Of a stretch of DNA of 64,000 nucleotides, positions 22,171 through 33,552 are shown in pieces (within the stretch, counting starts at the first letter, position 1; every line of letters begins with the position of its first letter). The DNA is from Huntiella abstrusa (Eukaryota; Ascomycota; Sordariomycetes; Microascales; Ceratocystidaceae). The DNA lies in NCBI GenBank assembly GCA_025685495.1, contig JAJNMT010000219.1, positions 372,001 to 436,000 on the forward strand. Reading direction: 5' to 3'. The translations under genes were made by a program, and so were the position numbers. The notes beneath the pieces are model-generated. The model worked only from the letters and a program-made list of their open reading frames with translations. It was not told where the DNA came from and made no database searches.

Positions 22171-24833
22171 ATGTTTGAGGTCATCACAACACGGTTTGAT
22201 GACTGGCAATATTTTGCGTTCTTATCTTTCAACGGGATTGAAGAGGTGAGAATGTTCGCATGCTGGGTGTGCAATGGATGGTACAAGAAATCATATACTG
22301 ACTGACTTAGCGGTCCGACGGAATTGTTCACAGCAAGATTGAAGATGATTCGAGAGAATCATGCGCAGAATACAATCGTCGAGTGATTGAGGGATTGTCC
22401 ATCAAGCGTAGTTGGTGTGCATCGTGTGCTGAAATGATTATTAGCCGGATGGTTGTCAAAGATTGTGCTGGATGTATCGATGACCAGGCAAAGAAGGCCG
22501 ACAGCAGCCATGCTCTTGAGCATGCTCTTGCCAAGCCAAGCTGGTGGTTCTACGAATGCGAGGAAGTCCGACATGTACTGGGTAATCTAATCAGGTTTGG
22601 CCGAGATGGTCTTTCTCCGTGGCCAATTATCGTTCAGGACGATGGTGGTAATGTGTCAAGAATACTCGGGTTTTCCAAATATTGCCCGATATGCCGTGGT
22701 TTGGCAGACCAAATATCGCTGAAAATCTTTGAAGCTGGCGCCAAAAAAGCAAGATTACTACGTGTGAAGGCCATCAGCAAAATATATGATGAGCAGGCTG
22801 TCAAAGGATGTAGAAATTCGTTTCCCCTAACAGTTCAGGTTGAATGGGAGAGACACAGGGGGTGGAGGAGATGGAGGAAGCCTTTGTCTGCCAACATCTC
22901 ATTTGAATTGAGACTACTATCATTGTCCGACGTTAATGAAGCAGACTTGGTACCTCATAGTTTCATTCGTTGTAACCAAATTCTCCTGAAACAACAGATA
23001 CAAGCTCAATTTGAGAAGTACCCCGCAGTCAATCTCGAGCAAACGGCAGGTGAGAAGTTCCGGCCAACCAGTATCAACCAAGTCTAACAGAAGTATGTAG
23101 AGTATCCGTCATCCTTTCGTCTCATCGATGTCAATGAGAGATGCATTGTTCCGATCGGAAACAGACATGTCCAATACTCTGCCATTAGTTACAAATGGGA
23201 TCCCGAGGACGAGAACAAGCTCACCAAAGAAACTATGTCTAAATTTGCACGGCCCGGCTCTTTATCCCTGAAGACAATGTCCAAAACGCTATACGACTGC
23301 ATGACAATGGCTCATCTGTTGGGAATCCCATACATTTGGATTGACCGATACTGCATCATGCAGGGTGATGATACGGAAAAGGCTGAGCAGATTCACGCAA
23401 TGGGAGATATTTACGCCAACTCGTACTTGACTATGATATGCGCTGTATCCAGGCATATACATTCTGGACTTCCGGGTTACACCCGTCGCTTTGATTTAAA
23501 CCTGGTTCGGCCAAATAACACATGTTGGGGCACCGCTGAACACATTCCATACTTGCTGCACTCACATTCAGCATGGAACTCCCGAGGATGGACTATGCAG
23601 GAAGAATATCTGTCCCCTCGTCGTCTATACTTCACTGATTCGTCTATCCTCTGGCATATAAACTGTCCAATGATGTCATACCATCATGTAAACTTTGCTG
23701 TGGAGCCAGAATGTCGCCCTCAGTGTGCAAGAGTCCAGTCCAAGCCAATCCATCTGCTGATAAGAGAATACTCCAGACGGGAACTTGCGTATTCTAGTGA
23801 CAGAATCAACGCAATTGCTGGTCTTTTGAAAACTCGAGGTGTTGAACATGTGTTCGGAATTCCCACCCGCCATATGCAGTATGGCCTTTGCTGGCGTAGA
23901 TATGATCTCAACCAGAAGCCCACATTGCCTGATGATACGTTCCCTACTTGGTCTTGGGCTCGTCTGTTTCTAAACATAATGTTTCCATGGGGTAGCACCA
24001 TGAATGAGCGGTTGAAATGCCTGATATTGCATCCAATGACTTTACCACAAAAGCGAATCCATTTAGCGAGACAAATGGGATTTCCTGTCGCCGGCTTAGC
24101 TAAACTTTCGAGTAGTCAACTTCTCATTCGAGCAAGAATTCGGCCAATCCGATTTGACGATGAGAGCAGGTACGATGACCCCGCATCACACAACAAGCAT
24201 TCCAAGACTTTTGCATGTCAACTAGAGCTATGCTCTTGGAGTAACGGTAGAGAATATATCAATTCTATTGTGATTGAGACTTTCATTCCGCTAGACGATG
24301 CCATCGATGGTAACGCTATCCACGCGCGACGTGTAGGCTATATTGAGATGCCATTCGAAGACAGTTGCTACTTGGATCAACTTCCCAAGATCCGTCCAAT
24401 GGCTATCCAGACGTTGACGAGATTAAAACGACAACGCATCGACATGTTCCCAATTCAAAGGAAATCGTGGACTAAATTGACATGGCGCTTGGCATCTGAA
24501 CTTTCTCCAACTCGCTTTCAGCGTCAACAATCCATCTCTCCAGAGAACGCGGTGGATATAGATACAACGGGAGCGCAAGTCCTAACAGCGGAATTTCCAA
24601 AGAAACACTGGTTGTTCAAGCGCATGTATCGTCGTTTTATTTTACGTTCACTCTCGTCCAAGCAGGTGGTATCCACAGGTGGAGTGCCACCGGAACAACA
24701 ACCCGAACGTAAGGTTGGTCGTCGAAGCCCTAACCGCCGTGTAACCAACAAGCGAAGACCAGTACTTCGGCCCTTTTTTGGTCATAGTCCTATGAAATAC
24801 TACGGATCATTCCGAACAGTTATTCTACATTGA
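22171..24833 (+). CDS. HET-domain (heterokaryon incompatibility) protein
   Basis: Three exons, 22171-22245, 22311-23049 and 23101-24833, give 848 aa. The first intron runs GTGAGA to TTAG. The second is 51 bp (GTGAGA, branch CTAAC, TATGTAG) and joins in phase to restore the start of the HET domain. That domain (about residues 297-440) shows FRLIDV, YSAISYKWDP, LLGIPYIWIDRYCI, AMGDIYANSYLTM, then RGWTMQEEYLSPR. HET proteins trigger cell death or growth arrest when genetically different hyphae fuse, and many fungi carry large, variable families of them. The N-terminal 290 residues have CxxC pairs (CASC, CPIC) and are not recognised. The C-terminus is basic. No partner domain (NACHT, ankyrin, WD40) is visible. 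The gene starts only 182 bp from the Tc1 element. It looks intact. Confidence 0.88.
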
Positions 24834-25676
24834 GGGTTTATTTGGATGGAAGGGTGTAGTGGGGATGCTAGTCAAGTAAATATATCAAATCTTTGTTTCA
24901 CCAAACCTATCCAGTGAGCCCTGGAAACGACCAGCACCTTCGCCTTCAAGTTTACATTGTTGACACTCAACCTGTGGATGGGAGTGAGTGTAGGTGGCCG
25001 TTTTTCTTTTATATCTTCACCATAACAACCGGTTTTATGTATATACTTAGGTAAATACACTGTCACCATCATTTCTTTGTCAATCTGATGCCATCTTGAT
25101 CATCCAACTACTCATTGCGTATGTACATATGTATGTACATGCACACTACCTCTTGAACCTCAAATATTACTACCTGTGAGATACCATATCACGTGATCTG
25201 ATATCGAGCCAGATCCCGGCCGACCACTCAAGTGGCGTACCCTTAGACATGTTGAGTGATATGAATGTAAAACAACAATCTACCTCCCAGTATGCAACGA
25301 ACTAACGAATCCATCGTCAAAGTGCCATCTCGATACTCCAACTACCCACCGCGTACTAACTCATAAATCTCAGACATATTAACCACTACACGTTAGGATT
25401 CTTCTCACTCAAAAACTTCCTGAGTCCATAGGATATCACTAGTGCCGCCCCACTTTTATTTGTACAAGCTCGAGGCGGATTTGAGTGGCTAGTGGCGGGG
25501 AAATAGTCCTGGATATATAAGGAACCCATTTCCCCATTATATCTTACTTCTCCACCTTCTACCTGTCATCACCAACACATCTTTTTTCGGGAATACATTC
25601 ACCCATTCTTATCTTCTTATTCAAAACCACAATCTTCAAGTCCCACGCACTCTCTACAAAAGTCCACACCGTCACC
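24834..25676. other. intergenic region and pga2 promoter
   Basis: No gene recognised. A tandem GTATGTACATATGTATGTACAT motif pair begins at 25119. A TATATAA box and CT-rich leader at 25514-25676 belong to the next gene. Confidence 0.5.
25514..25520 (+). promoter_or_regulatory. TATA box of pga2
   Basis: TATATAA lies 163 nt before the ATG at 25677 and is followed by a pyrimidine-rich leader. Confidence 0.45.
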
Positions 25677-26162
25677 ATGGACCAACCCACGACCTCCCCC
25701 GCCCCCTCCACCTTCATGGAACGAGCCGCCAACAACATCTCCATGACCATCGCCGACATGTCGCCCGAGAAATTCATCCGCCTCGTCATCATCGTCGGCG
25801 CCTACTGTCTCCTCCGCCCCTACGTCCTCAAGCTCGCCGGCAAACGCCAAGAAGAGCGTCTCGAGGAAGCCTCCGCCCAAGACGTCCTCACCGCCAACGA
25901 CCTCCGCGCCGGCGCCTCCGCATCCAAGAAACTCAGCGAGGGCATGGCTATTCCCGATGAAATCGACGAGGTTGATGAGGCGGTTGCTTTGCAGCAGGGA
26001 GTGGCGGCTGATGCGTCGGGTGCGCAGACGAACTGGGGTGCCAAGGCTCGTCGGAACCAGCGGAAGGCGTTGAAGAAGTTGATGGATATGGAGGAGGAGA
26101 GATTGAAGCAGCTTTTGGAGGACGATGAGGATAAGGATATTGCGGAGTTTTTGCACGAGTAG
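25677..26162 (+). CDS. pga2: Pga2-type protein-trafficking factor
   Basis: A single exon of 161 aa. Residues about 33-53 (FIRLVIIVGAYCLLRPYVLKL region) form one membrane segment. They are followed by a charged Arg/Glu helix, an acidic Ala-rich middle, and the conserved NWGAKARRNQRKA motif with a basic then acidic C-terminal helix. This order matches the fungal Pga2 family, small ER/nuclear-envelope membrane proteins needed for protein processing and trafficking in yeast. The ATG sits in a good context (CACCATGG). Codons in the first half are almost all C-ending, suggesting strong expression. Confidence 0.8.
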   Translation: MDQPTTSPAPSTFMERAANNISMTIADMSPEKFIRLVIIVGAYCLLRPYVLKLAGKRQEERLEEASAQDVLTANDLRAGASASKKLSEGMAIPDEIDEVDEAVALQQGVAADASGAQTNWGAKARRNQRKALKKLMDMEEERLKQLLEDDEDKDIAEFLHE

Positions 26163-27165
26163 ATTGACTCGTGTCCTTATTGTGCTTTTCTTATTGGCGT
26201 TTTTGGGTATCTACTTTGGGTTACAGCGTTAAACAAAATTCATCACGGGTTGAAATCTTAATACACAATCTCACTACCCCATCTACAATGACACATGTAA
26301 ATTTTACATCGCCCATGACATCATCAACCAACCAACAAAACTCTGCTTGTCAAACGCTTCCATCTCGTCTCGCCTCCTAAATTCCAACCCCACAAACTCC
26401 GCGATTTTCCCGCTTAATCACCGTACCAAACCCGATTTTTCCCGCCCGTAAACCCTTGCTCTGTGCAAGAAACCCTGTAAATTTCAAAGCTTACCCGTTT
26501 CTAGAAAACAATCTGGTTCGGGAATAACAGTGGCACAAGGTGATGGCATTATCAACGAAATCAGCCGCATTTTTTCATTGCGTTGCATGTGTGTCTATGA
26601 ATGGATGTATGGATAGATAGGTACCCTGCATATCGAGTATTTGCGAGTTTACTTGATAGTCTAGACTTGCTACAACACCTCATCTCCGTACCCGTCTACC
26701 GTGGTAACCATACCACCCACCAAGACTCTAGAACCGTCGAATCTACATACTTGCCCGACCGACAACTATTCATTCACACTCTTTTCCACCAACACCGCCC
26801 CATTCGTCACATTCACCACCAAAAAACCGAATTTACCCACCAACACAGCGAGAATTCACCGGTCCTCGCCATCCAATTATACGCTACACACACCCAGCCA
26901 AAGGAATCCCCGTCCATCTCGCCACTTCCCCTTTCGGGCGACCCGTGTAAGTTGTCTTGGGCAAAGTATATAAAGAAGGGTGCATACCATGAGGACGCGG
27001 TCTTCATTGAGGAGGGCTTGCGAAGGGGTAATTGATCCTTCTTCATCTCTATTTGAACAACCACGCTTTAAACATTCACGACGGACGAGAACACGGGCTT
27101 GTCCTTCTTTTAATATTCTTTCAGAAGTACTCACTCTCACCACCAACGAGACCTCATCTCTCGAG
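26163..27165. other. intergenic region, leader of F-box gene
   Basis: No gene recognised. The region from 26640 is C/A-rich and acts as a plausible promoter and leader. A TATATAAA box is at 26967-26974. Confidence 0.45.
26967..26974 (+). promoter_or_regulatory. TATA box of F-box gene
   Basis: TATATAAA lies 192 nt before the ATG at 27166. Confidence 0.45.
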
Positions 27166-28098
27166 ATGTCCGAATCCAACATCGCCGCCGTAATGGCCGG
27201 CTCCCTTTCCGTCCCCCCCACTCCCCCGAAACCCTCTCCGCTACTAAACCTCCCCCTCGAACTTCTCTACCAAATCCTCGACTACGCCCTCCCCCACCCC
27301 GCCACTTCCCTCTCCACAAACTGTCCCTGCGTTCTATCCGGCCGACTGCACAACACCAACCAATCATGCCACGCCACCAAAGACCCCTCCTCTCCCCACC
27401 TCGCTCTTCTCCGCACAAACAAGACCCTCTACCACATCTGTCGCGCCCATCTCTACCGCCACGCCACCCCACATATATCCGATCGACCGCGGAGCAGCAC
27501 GACCCTCCCCCCCATCGCCTGTCCCGCCGGCGAGATGCTCTCTCGTCATTCGGCCCTGTTTGTTCGCAGTTTACGAATTACCATGGACTTTTGGTTATTC
27601 GTGCGTTCAGACTGGTTAGGACCCCGTCTTTCTCGATTTAAACTATGGTTTCCCAATCTCAACAAATTAGAACTAGAAGTTCTTGCCGGTGGAAACCTCG
27701 CCCAGGTCCTTTCCCACGAGAAGGCATCTCTCAAGACCCTCAACGACCCCGCTATTCGTCGTCTTTTCCCCGTTCTTGACGTTTGTATGGCCCTTGGTCA
27801 ACTTGAGCATCACTGGGTCATCAAGACAGACGCCAATGCTACCCCCGAGGAGTCCTCATGCGACTCGTTCTATACACATAAACAAGAGCAAGATCGGAAT
27901 CTAATGTGTCAGCGGATGGCCTTTCTCCCGGAGTGGATGTTATTCCTAGCGACTCAAGAGGCCGCTATGCGTAGACAACGTGACGGGGTTAAGACTATCC
28001 GGAACGAGGTAGTCGATTCAAGTATCATATCACGAGCCGGAGAACTCGTTGAACCAATTCATAGTGTTTCTACCCGGGAAGATTGGTGGTGGTTGTAG
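27166..28098 (+). CDS. F-box-like protein
   Basis: A single exon of 310 aa from the ATG at 27166 (MSESNIAAVMAG). The same frame is open upstream, and an ATG at 26989 would add 59 residues, but those lie just downstream of the TATA box and look like leader. Residues about 26-45 (LLNLPLELLYQILDYAL) are an F-box-like helix, the usual contact to Skp1 in SCF ubiquitin ligases. The rest is the alpha-helical, Leu-rich type seen in many fungal F-box proteins of unknown target. An early CPC and a later CPAG might bind metal but form no known motif. The stop lies only 70 bp from the stop of the convergent polymerase-delta gene. Confidence 0.62.
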   Translation: MSESNIAAVMAGSLSVPPTPPKPSPLLNLPLELLYQILDYALPHPATSLSTNCPCVLSGRLHNTNQSCHATKDPSSPHLALLRTNKTLYHICRAHLYRHATPHISDRPRSSTTLPPIACPAGEMLSRHSALFVRSLRITMDFWLFVRSDWLGPRLSRFKLWFPNLNKLELEVLAGGNLAQVLSHEKASLKTLNDPAIRRLFPVLDVCMALGQLEHHWVIKTDANATPEESSCDSFYTHKQEQDRNLMCQRMAFLPEWMLFLATQEAAMRRQRDGVKTIRNEVVDSSIISRAGELVEPIHSVSTREDWWWL

Positions 28099-28168
28099 AA
28101 AGAGACAGAATCCCTGCCAGTTTGTATAAAAAGAAGTAGACCTCCATACATAGATAGACCTTAATTAA

Positions 28169-29726
28169 TCATGACGTCATGCCACCCACCGCAATCTTAA
28201 CCTTGGTAACTTCCAACGTCTCCTCATCAATCAAACAGATTTCCCCCGTCTTACTGAACTCCGGCACACTAATTAGCCGGATCTTCTCCCCTTTAACTCC
28301 ATCAATAACCCGCGTCGCAAACTCCGGCTGATTCCCCACAATATAAACATGTGGACTCTCCTTCAACACAAACGGATCGTCCTCTTGAAACGGGTAACTA
28401 TACAACGTATCCGGGGCCGTCGGCGCCACAACCCGCCATCTACACATTGCCTCCATCATACCCAAACGATCTTCACTCTCTACATACCTCGCTACATCGT
28501 CGACATTCTGGCCACCCGTAGCTAATACTCTCCATCCTGAAACTTCACCTTCCCATGGATTCGTCACCATATCCAACCAACCACCCGCTGACCCCGACTC
28601 GGCCATGTATGTCCGTGACAGTGGGAACATAGCCATGTGAATAGGCTGTTGAGGATATGCCGTATTAGCAGGGTCTTGTGGCCCCGGAAGTAACGTCACA
28701 GGAATTGACGGGAGGATATCCGATAAGAAGGAATCGAGCAGTTGCGATGGAACCGGGTTATAAGTTGACGCATCATACCCATACTTCTTGACAGTTTTCT
28801 TCGCAGTCTCCACCTCCGCCTTGGCAGCAGCATCCCCCGAAATTGAATTCCCCGCCACAATCAACCTCGAGATCCTATCTGCAACCCCCTCAACCGCCTC
28901 ACCCAACAAGAACTCCTTCAACAAGCCCACCTCCACCTGTCCCTCCGCCATCGTCCCGGAAAATCCTAACCCGGAGACAACAGCAATCTTCCCCTTCCCA
29001 GCCCCTTGGGACGGCGCGCCGCCAAGGTTCCAGCGGGGTGGTTGTATAGCGAGTTCGGGCAGTTGGATTCCCAGGACTTGGAATTCTTCATTTTGGTTCT
29101 CTGTGCCGACGACGGAGATGATGCAGCCTGTTACAAGGAGCACAGAAGATAGAAGATCGCCTGCGAGACGGAGACGGCCGGATTCATCTTCTAGCATTAT
29201 TTGGTCGGATCCGTCGGTTGAGTAGTATTTCTGGGCGGTTGTCGGGCCACCGATTTCACGCTGTTTCGTTAGTTAGTTTCCCTCTACATATATAACTCCC
29301 ATCGAAAACTTACATCCTTAGCAACATCCTCTAGAATATTCGGCTTCAACGACATATCCATATACACCGTCCCCGTAACCCAACATAACTCTCCAGGTTT
29401 AACATCCAAGACTCGATCAACCTTAGTAACCGATTCTCCCGCAAATCCCTTACTCCACGCCGCCGTTGCCCGTTTATCCACTGCCGGCTTGATTCGCGTC
29501 AACCGCAAAAAGTACATATCGCCATATTGCTGCTTATATGACCGGACATCGGGCAGGTTAAACGTGCGGAGAGGGTGGTAATCGGATGCAATACGAGTCG
29601 AGGGTTCAGGCTTGTTAGTGCTGTGAGAAACCAATCGTTAGCTAACACATCCGGTATAGAGCTCTAGGAAGCTTCATACCTTGGCGCAGAGAGCAATGCG
29701 CCCGATACTTGATCAAGAGTCACCAT
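28169..29726 (-). CDS. pol31: DNA polymerase delta small subunit (subunit B)
   Basis: Three exons on the minus strand, 29726-29680, 29620-29314 and 29260-28169, give 481 aa. Intron donors are GTATGA and GTAAGT, both acceptors CAG, and all joints are in phase. Residues about 30-140 hold the OB-fold part (QQYGDMYFLRL, WVTGTVYMDM). The rest is the inactive phosphodiesterase fold, with VVSGLGFSG, RLIVAGNSIS, LPSIPVTLLPGPQDPAN, PQQPIHMAMFP and VLATGGQNVDD, all characteristic of Pol31/Cdc1/POLD2. The protein bridges the catalytic subunit and Pol32 in lagging-strand replication. The length is close to the human 469 aa. It is divergent from caf16, with only 290 bp between the two start codons. Confidence 0.93.
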
Positions 29727-30016
29727 GTTTACTATAATCTATAAATTCAACAAGAATCAAACCAAATCCCAAGTATACCAATCAAAGCCTCCTAGAGGTT
29801 GTATATAAATATTAACCCTCCTTCCCTAAACCGCGCCCTAGCAACCCTATCGATAAGCACGCGTAAAGCACCCTCGGTGACCCATCCCTGACCGAGCCCC
29901 ACCGACCGAGTCCCACCAACCGAGTCTAGTGCCCTTCCATGACATCACCTTGAGAACCAGGCACCACAATCCAACTAAATTCTTTTCCCCCCCTCACCAT
30001 ATATTTATCACCAAAA
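29727..30016. promoter_or_regulatory. shared divergent promoter, pol31 and caf16
   Basis: The two ATGs are 290 bp apart on opposite strands, so this short segment must hold both promoters. It contains a TATATAAATATT stretch near 29803 and a pair of similar CACCGACCGAGTCCCACC/CCGAGTC units near 29900-29920. No motif is proven. Confidence 0.4.
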
Positions 30017-30880
30017 ATGTCCTCTCCCACAATCAGCGTCACAAATCTCACCTACATCTACCCCGGCTACCCCTCCGGTCTAAAAGACATAACCCTCTCT
30101 CTCCCCCCCAACTCCCGCACCCTCCTAATCGGCGCCAACGGCGCCGGCAAAACGACTCTCCTCCGTCTCCTCGCCGGCAAACGCCTCGCCCCAAAGGACA
30201 CCATCCGCCTCTGCAACCTCGATCCCTTCTCCGACAGTATCTCCGGAGTAACCTACCTCGGTCTCGAATGGGTTCTCAACCCCATTGTCCGCACCGACAT
30301 CGGGGTCGACGAGCTTCTTGCCTCCGTCGGCGGAGATGCGTACCCGGAACGTCGCGATGAACTTCTCGGTGTGTTGGATATTGATAGGGCTTGGAGACTG
30401 CATGCTGTGAGTGACGGGGAGCGTCGCAGGGTGCAGTTGGCTATGGGGTTGATTCGCCCGTGGACTATCCTGCTTTTGGATGAGATTACCGTGGATCTCG
30501 ATGTTTATTCACGTGCCCGCTTCTTGAACTGGTTAGCTGAGGAAAGTAACCGGAGACAATGCACTATTGTCTACGCTACGCATATCTTGGATAACCTGGC
30601 TGGGTGGCCTACTCACTTGGTTCACATGAACCTCGGCGCTGTCAAGGAATGGGGCCCTGCTGAGGAATTCCTTGGCAAGATGGAAGACAAGGACCGTTCC
30701 TCTGGAAATAGTACTCTCGGCACTTTGGTTCTTGGTTGGCTTAAGAAGGATCTCCAAGAGAGAGGTCCCCGCGACAAGGTGCACATTAGCCCCGAGGGCA
30801 AGACATACGGCTTTGGTGGTATTGAAATTGGTGGTTACGGCGATGAATCAGCACAGCTCAAAAAGAGCAAAGCAAACTAA
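30017..30880 (+). CDS. caf16: Caf16-like soluble ABC ATPase
   Basis: A single exon of 287 aa with one complete nucleotide-binding domain and no membrane segments. Walker A is GANGAGKTT (39-47), the signature is VSDGERRRVQLAMGL (from 131; SDGER replaces the usual SGGQ) and Walker B is ILLLDE (151-156) followed by VDLDVYSRA. The H-loop is YATHILDN. The TYLGLEWV and SVGGDAYPERRDELL segments are diagnostic of yeast Caf16, the non-transporter ABC protein that associates with the Ccr4-Not complex in transcription and mRNA turnover. The C-terminus is loosely charged. It is convergent with vps1, stops 178 bp apart. Confidence 0.9.
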   Translation: MSSPTISVTNLTYIYPGYPSGLKDITLSLPPNSRTLLIGANGAGKTTLLRLLAGKRLAPKDTIRLCNLDPFSDSISGVTYLGLEWVLNPIVRTDIGVDELLASVGGDAYPERRDELLGVLDIDRAWRLHAVSDGERRRVQLAMGLIRPWTILLLDEITVDLDVYSRARFLNWLAEESNRRQCTIVYATHILDNLAGWPTHLVHMNLGAVKEWGPAEEFLGKMEDKDRSSGNSTLGTLVLGWLKKDLQERGPRDKVHISPEGKTYGFGGIEIGGYGDESAQLKKSKAN

Positions 30881-31058
30881 GCAATAAAAGTAAAAAAAGA
30901 CGTAGAATCATGGAGAAATGTATCATCGTGGAAACAGAGACAACATACAAGACAGTGATATCCCAAATCAAACAATCGCACCCCGCACATAACAAGACAA
31001 CAAACAAACTCTTTCCAAATCATTAATCTTCGTCCTCCTCTTGGCAGTCCCAAATCTT

Positions 31059-33552
31059 TTACTGCACTTGGCTGACAATCTCGCTCGCCCGACCCAGAGA
31101 CTCCACCATTTGCTGGCACTCCTTCCGCCGTCTGACAGTGAAATCGCTCTCCTTGAGGAGGTCGTCGAGCTGGTCAGTACGGTACATGTTCTCAAGAAGC
31201 TCGCGCTGCATCTCGTCCTTGGTGAAGCTATTTATCATTGTTAGTACTTGTTCGGCTGTGATTCAGTTTTGAGAAATAGCTTACGCAACAAGGTTCAGCA
31301 TGATGGCCTTGGGAACCATGTCGATCATGGTACGCTTGACAATGTTGAAGTATGAAGCAATCAACAGCTCTGTTTTCATAGTTAGTACACTTCATCCAAA
31401 TTCATACTTTAAAGCCTTCAAAAACTTACTGATAACCTCAACCTCAATGTTCTCACGCTCAGACAGGTTGCCTGAAGCCTTGAGTGTTGGCGGTGGCGCC
31501 TCCATGGCAGCAGCCTTCTTCTTGTTCTTGGCAGCAAAGAAACTGCCAAAGAACCCAGTGTTGCTCTCCAGATCAGCACTAGGGCTGTTGGTACGAGCTG
31601 GCGTCTGGTTAGGGAGCGGCTTGCCGGTCTTGGGGTCGACGGCCACAGGCTTAGCGGGGTTGTGTCTCTCGTTGACGATTGCCATGGCACGGTGACCGTT
31701 GAGGAAGTCGGGGTGGGCAGTGTTGATGTAGCAAGACTCCATGGAAACCAAGTCCTTGACGAGCTTGTTGGTTGGCTCCATGGCCTTCTTGAAGAAGGAA
31801 ATGACAACACCGTGTACCTTCTCCTTGAGACCGGGGTACCGGCGGTACAGCTGCTTACCCAGAAGCTGAGTCAAGATGCGCACCAACTCGTCGTACACGA
31901 GAGATACACACTTGAGGGAGGGCTCCTCAAGTCTCTTGATCTGCTGCTTGACAATCAGTTCAAAAGCAGCAGTACCGACGAACAGTGCGGGCGAAGAACC
32001 CGAAGAGTTGTAGAGAATAGTGCGGATATCCGCGTCCTTGACAACATCAAAGGGGTCAACAGCCTTGATACCGTTCGAGTACAGCTCGTGGAACACAAAA
32101 CTGATACGCGCACCACCAGACAGTTCGGCACTCGAGAGTTCAGTGTTGTTACCATCAAGCACAGTGCGCCACTCGTTGGTGAACTCAGTAATGACATTGA
32201 GAACAATGTTGGCACTGTTACCCAGGATCGAAGGACCCAGGGACTCGAGCTCGCTGGTGTATTTTTGCAGAGAGGACGAGATGCGCGCCTTGATCTCGGG
32301 AAGAGTCTGCTTGATGTGCATCATCAGAATAAGGTTAAGCTTGCGGGCAAGGTATGGGGTACCACAGTATGGGCTCTTGTTGCGGTAAGCCTTGTGGTTC
32401 TCGAAGAAGTTCTTTTCCGCTTCGAGAGCAGCCTGAATCGGTTTCTTGTTGTCGATATCACGCTGGCCACGGTTTACTACGGGCACGTATCCCAGACGGA
32501 GAGGAATAATGCGACCAGCCAGAATATCCACGACATCAGTACCCTCATCCATCAGATCAACCTTGGTAAGAACACCAATGGTACGCTGACCTTCAGGGTC
32601 AACCTCACGCGCCATCTTCAGACCATCCGAGTTGGCGAGATCCTGGTTGGCAGCAGTGACGGCAAGAATAATGGCGTTGGACTTGCCAATGTACTTCATG
32701 ACCATTTCACGAATCTGGCGCTCGATATCACGGGGCTGATCGCCGACTGGCACCTTGGTGAGACCAGGCAAATCGACGAGCGTCAGCGTCAAGACATTGG
32801 GCGAGTAAATGCGCAGGTTAATAGGGGCAGGCGAAATGCCAGCGTTGCGGCCGACCTTGGCATCGGTTTCGCGGGTGATCTCATCACGGATACGGTTGAA
32901 GTCGTGAATCTTCTCGCCGGGAAGGTGGAGGAATTCACCCCATTCATCAGCGTTGGCGGCCTTATCGGTACCGGATGAAACGTCGGCACCACCGTTGGTA
33001 CCGGCGGGGCGGTTGATCAATTGGAGGACGAGCGGTCTTCTGGTGACGATACCGGAACCTCTGGGCAAGCTATACAAAAGGAAGTAGCGTGAGTTACTAG
33101 TCGGCGACACGATATATCATAGAAAGAGAGACGTACAAATCACGACCGACAATGTTTTCGAGAACTGAACTCTTTCCACTCGACTGACTACCAACAACAG
33201 CAATCTGGGGCAGATCGATAGGATTGTTAACGCCAACAGTGGCAAAGACGTCCTGAAGCTTGTTGACAAGCCTACGCAATCAGAGGTTAGTAACTATATT
33301 GAGTGTTTGACATGCGACACTAGGCGTAGCGCAATACTATCATTGGCTAACGTGTCGATGTCTATAACATGTCTCGTAAGAATGTACTTGGCGCGGAGCT
33401 ATGGATACGGGGGCACCGGGACGCCGGTCTGTTCACACCGCTATTCCGGAAGCGAGACGGAACGGCGGCCCAATTTCCAAGCTCCGCGTATAGGAAGCAA
33501 CTAACTGGATCAGGGCGGGATCGGAGATACCGCCCGTGGTGAGAGAACTCAT
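31059..33552 (-). CDS. vps1: Vps1 dynamin-like GTPase
   Basis: Five exons on the minus strand, 33552-33506, 33271-33137, 33069-31430, 31369-31285 and 31227-31059, join in phase to 691 aa, the usual Vps1 length. It starts MSSLTTGGISDPALIQ. The G1 P-loop is GSQSSGKS (43-50), then PRGSGIVTRRPLVLQL (switch I), DLPGLTKV (G3) and TKVDLMDEG (G4). The dynamin middle domain follows, and the C-terminal GTPase effector domain (IKLLIASYFNIVKRT, MVPKAIMLNLV, RRKECQQM) is split by two short introns. There is no PH or Pro-rich domain, as expected for Vps1. It polymerises on membranes for vacuolar sorting, endocytosis and peroxisome fission. The first intron is 234 bp, longer than the others (57-67 bp). A long antisense frame over exon 3 is only a shadow. 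Confidence 0.95.

Noticed and set aside
31662..32978. 438-codon plus-strand frame opposite vps1
   Set aside because: It lies wholly inside vps1 exon 3 on the other strand, has no recognised domain, and is explained by the codon bias of the sense gene.
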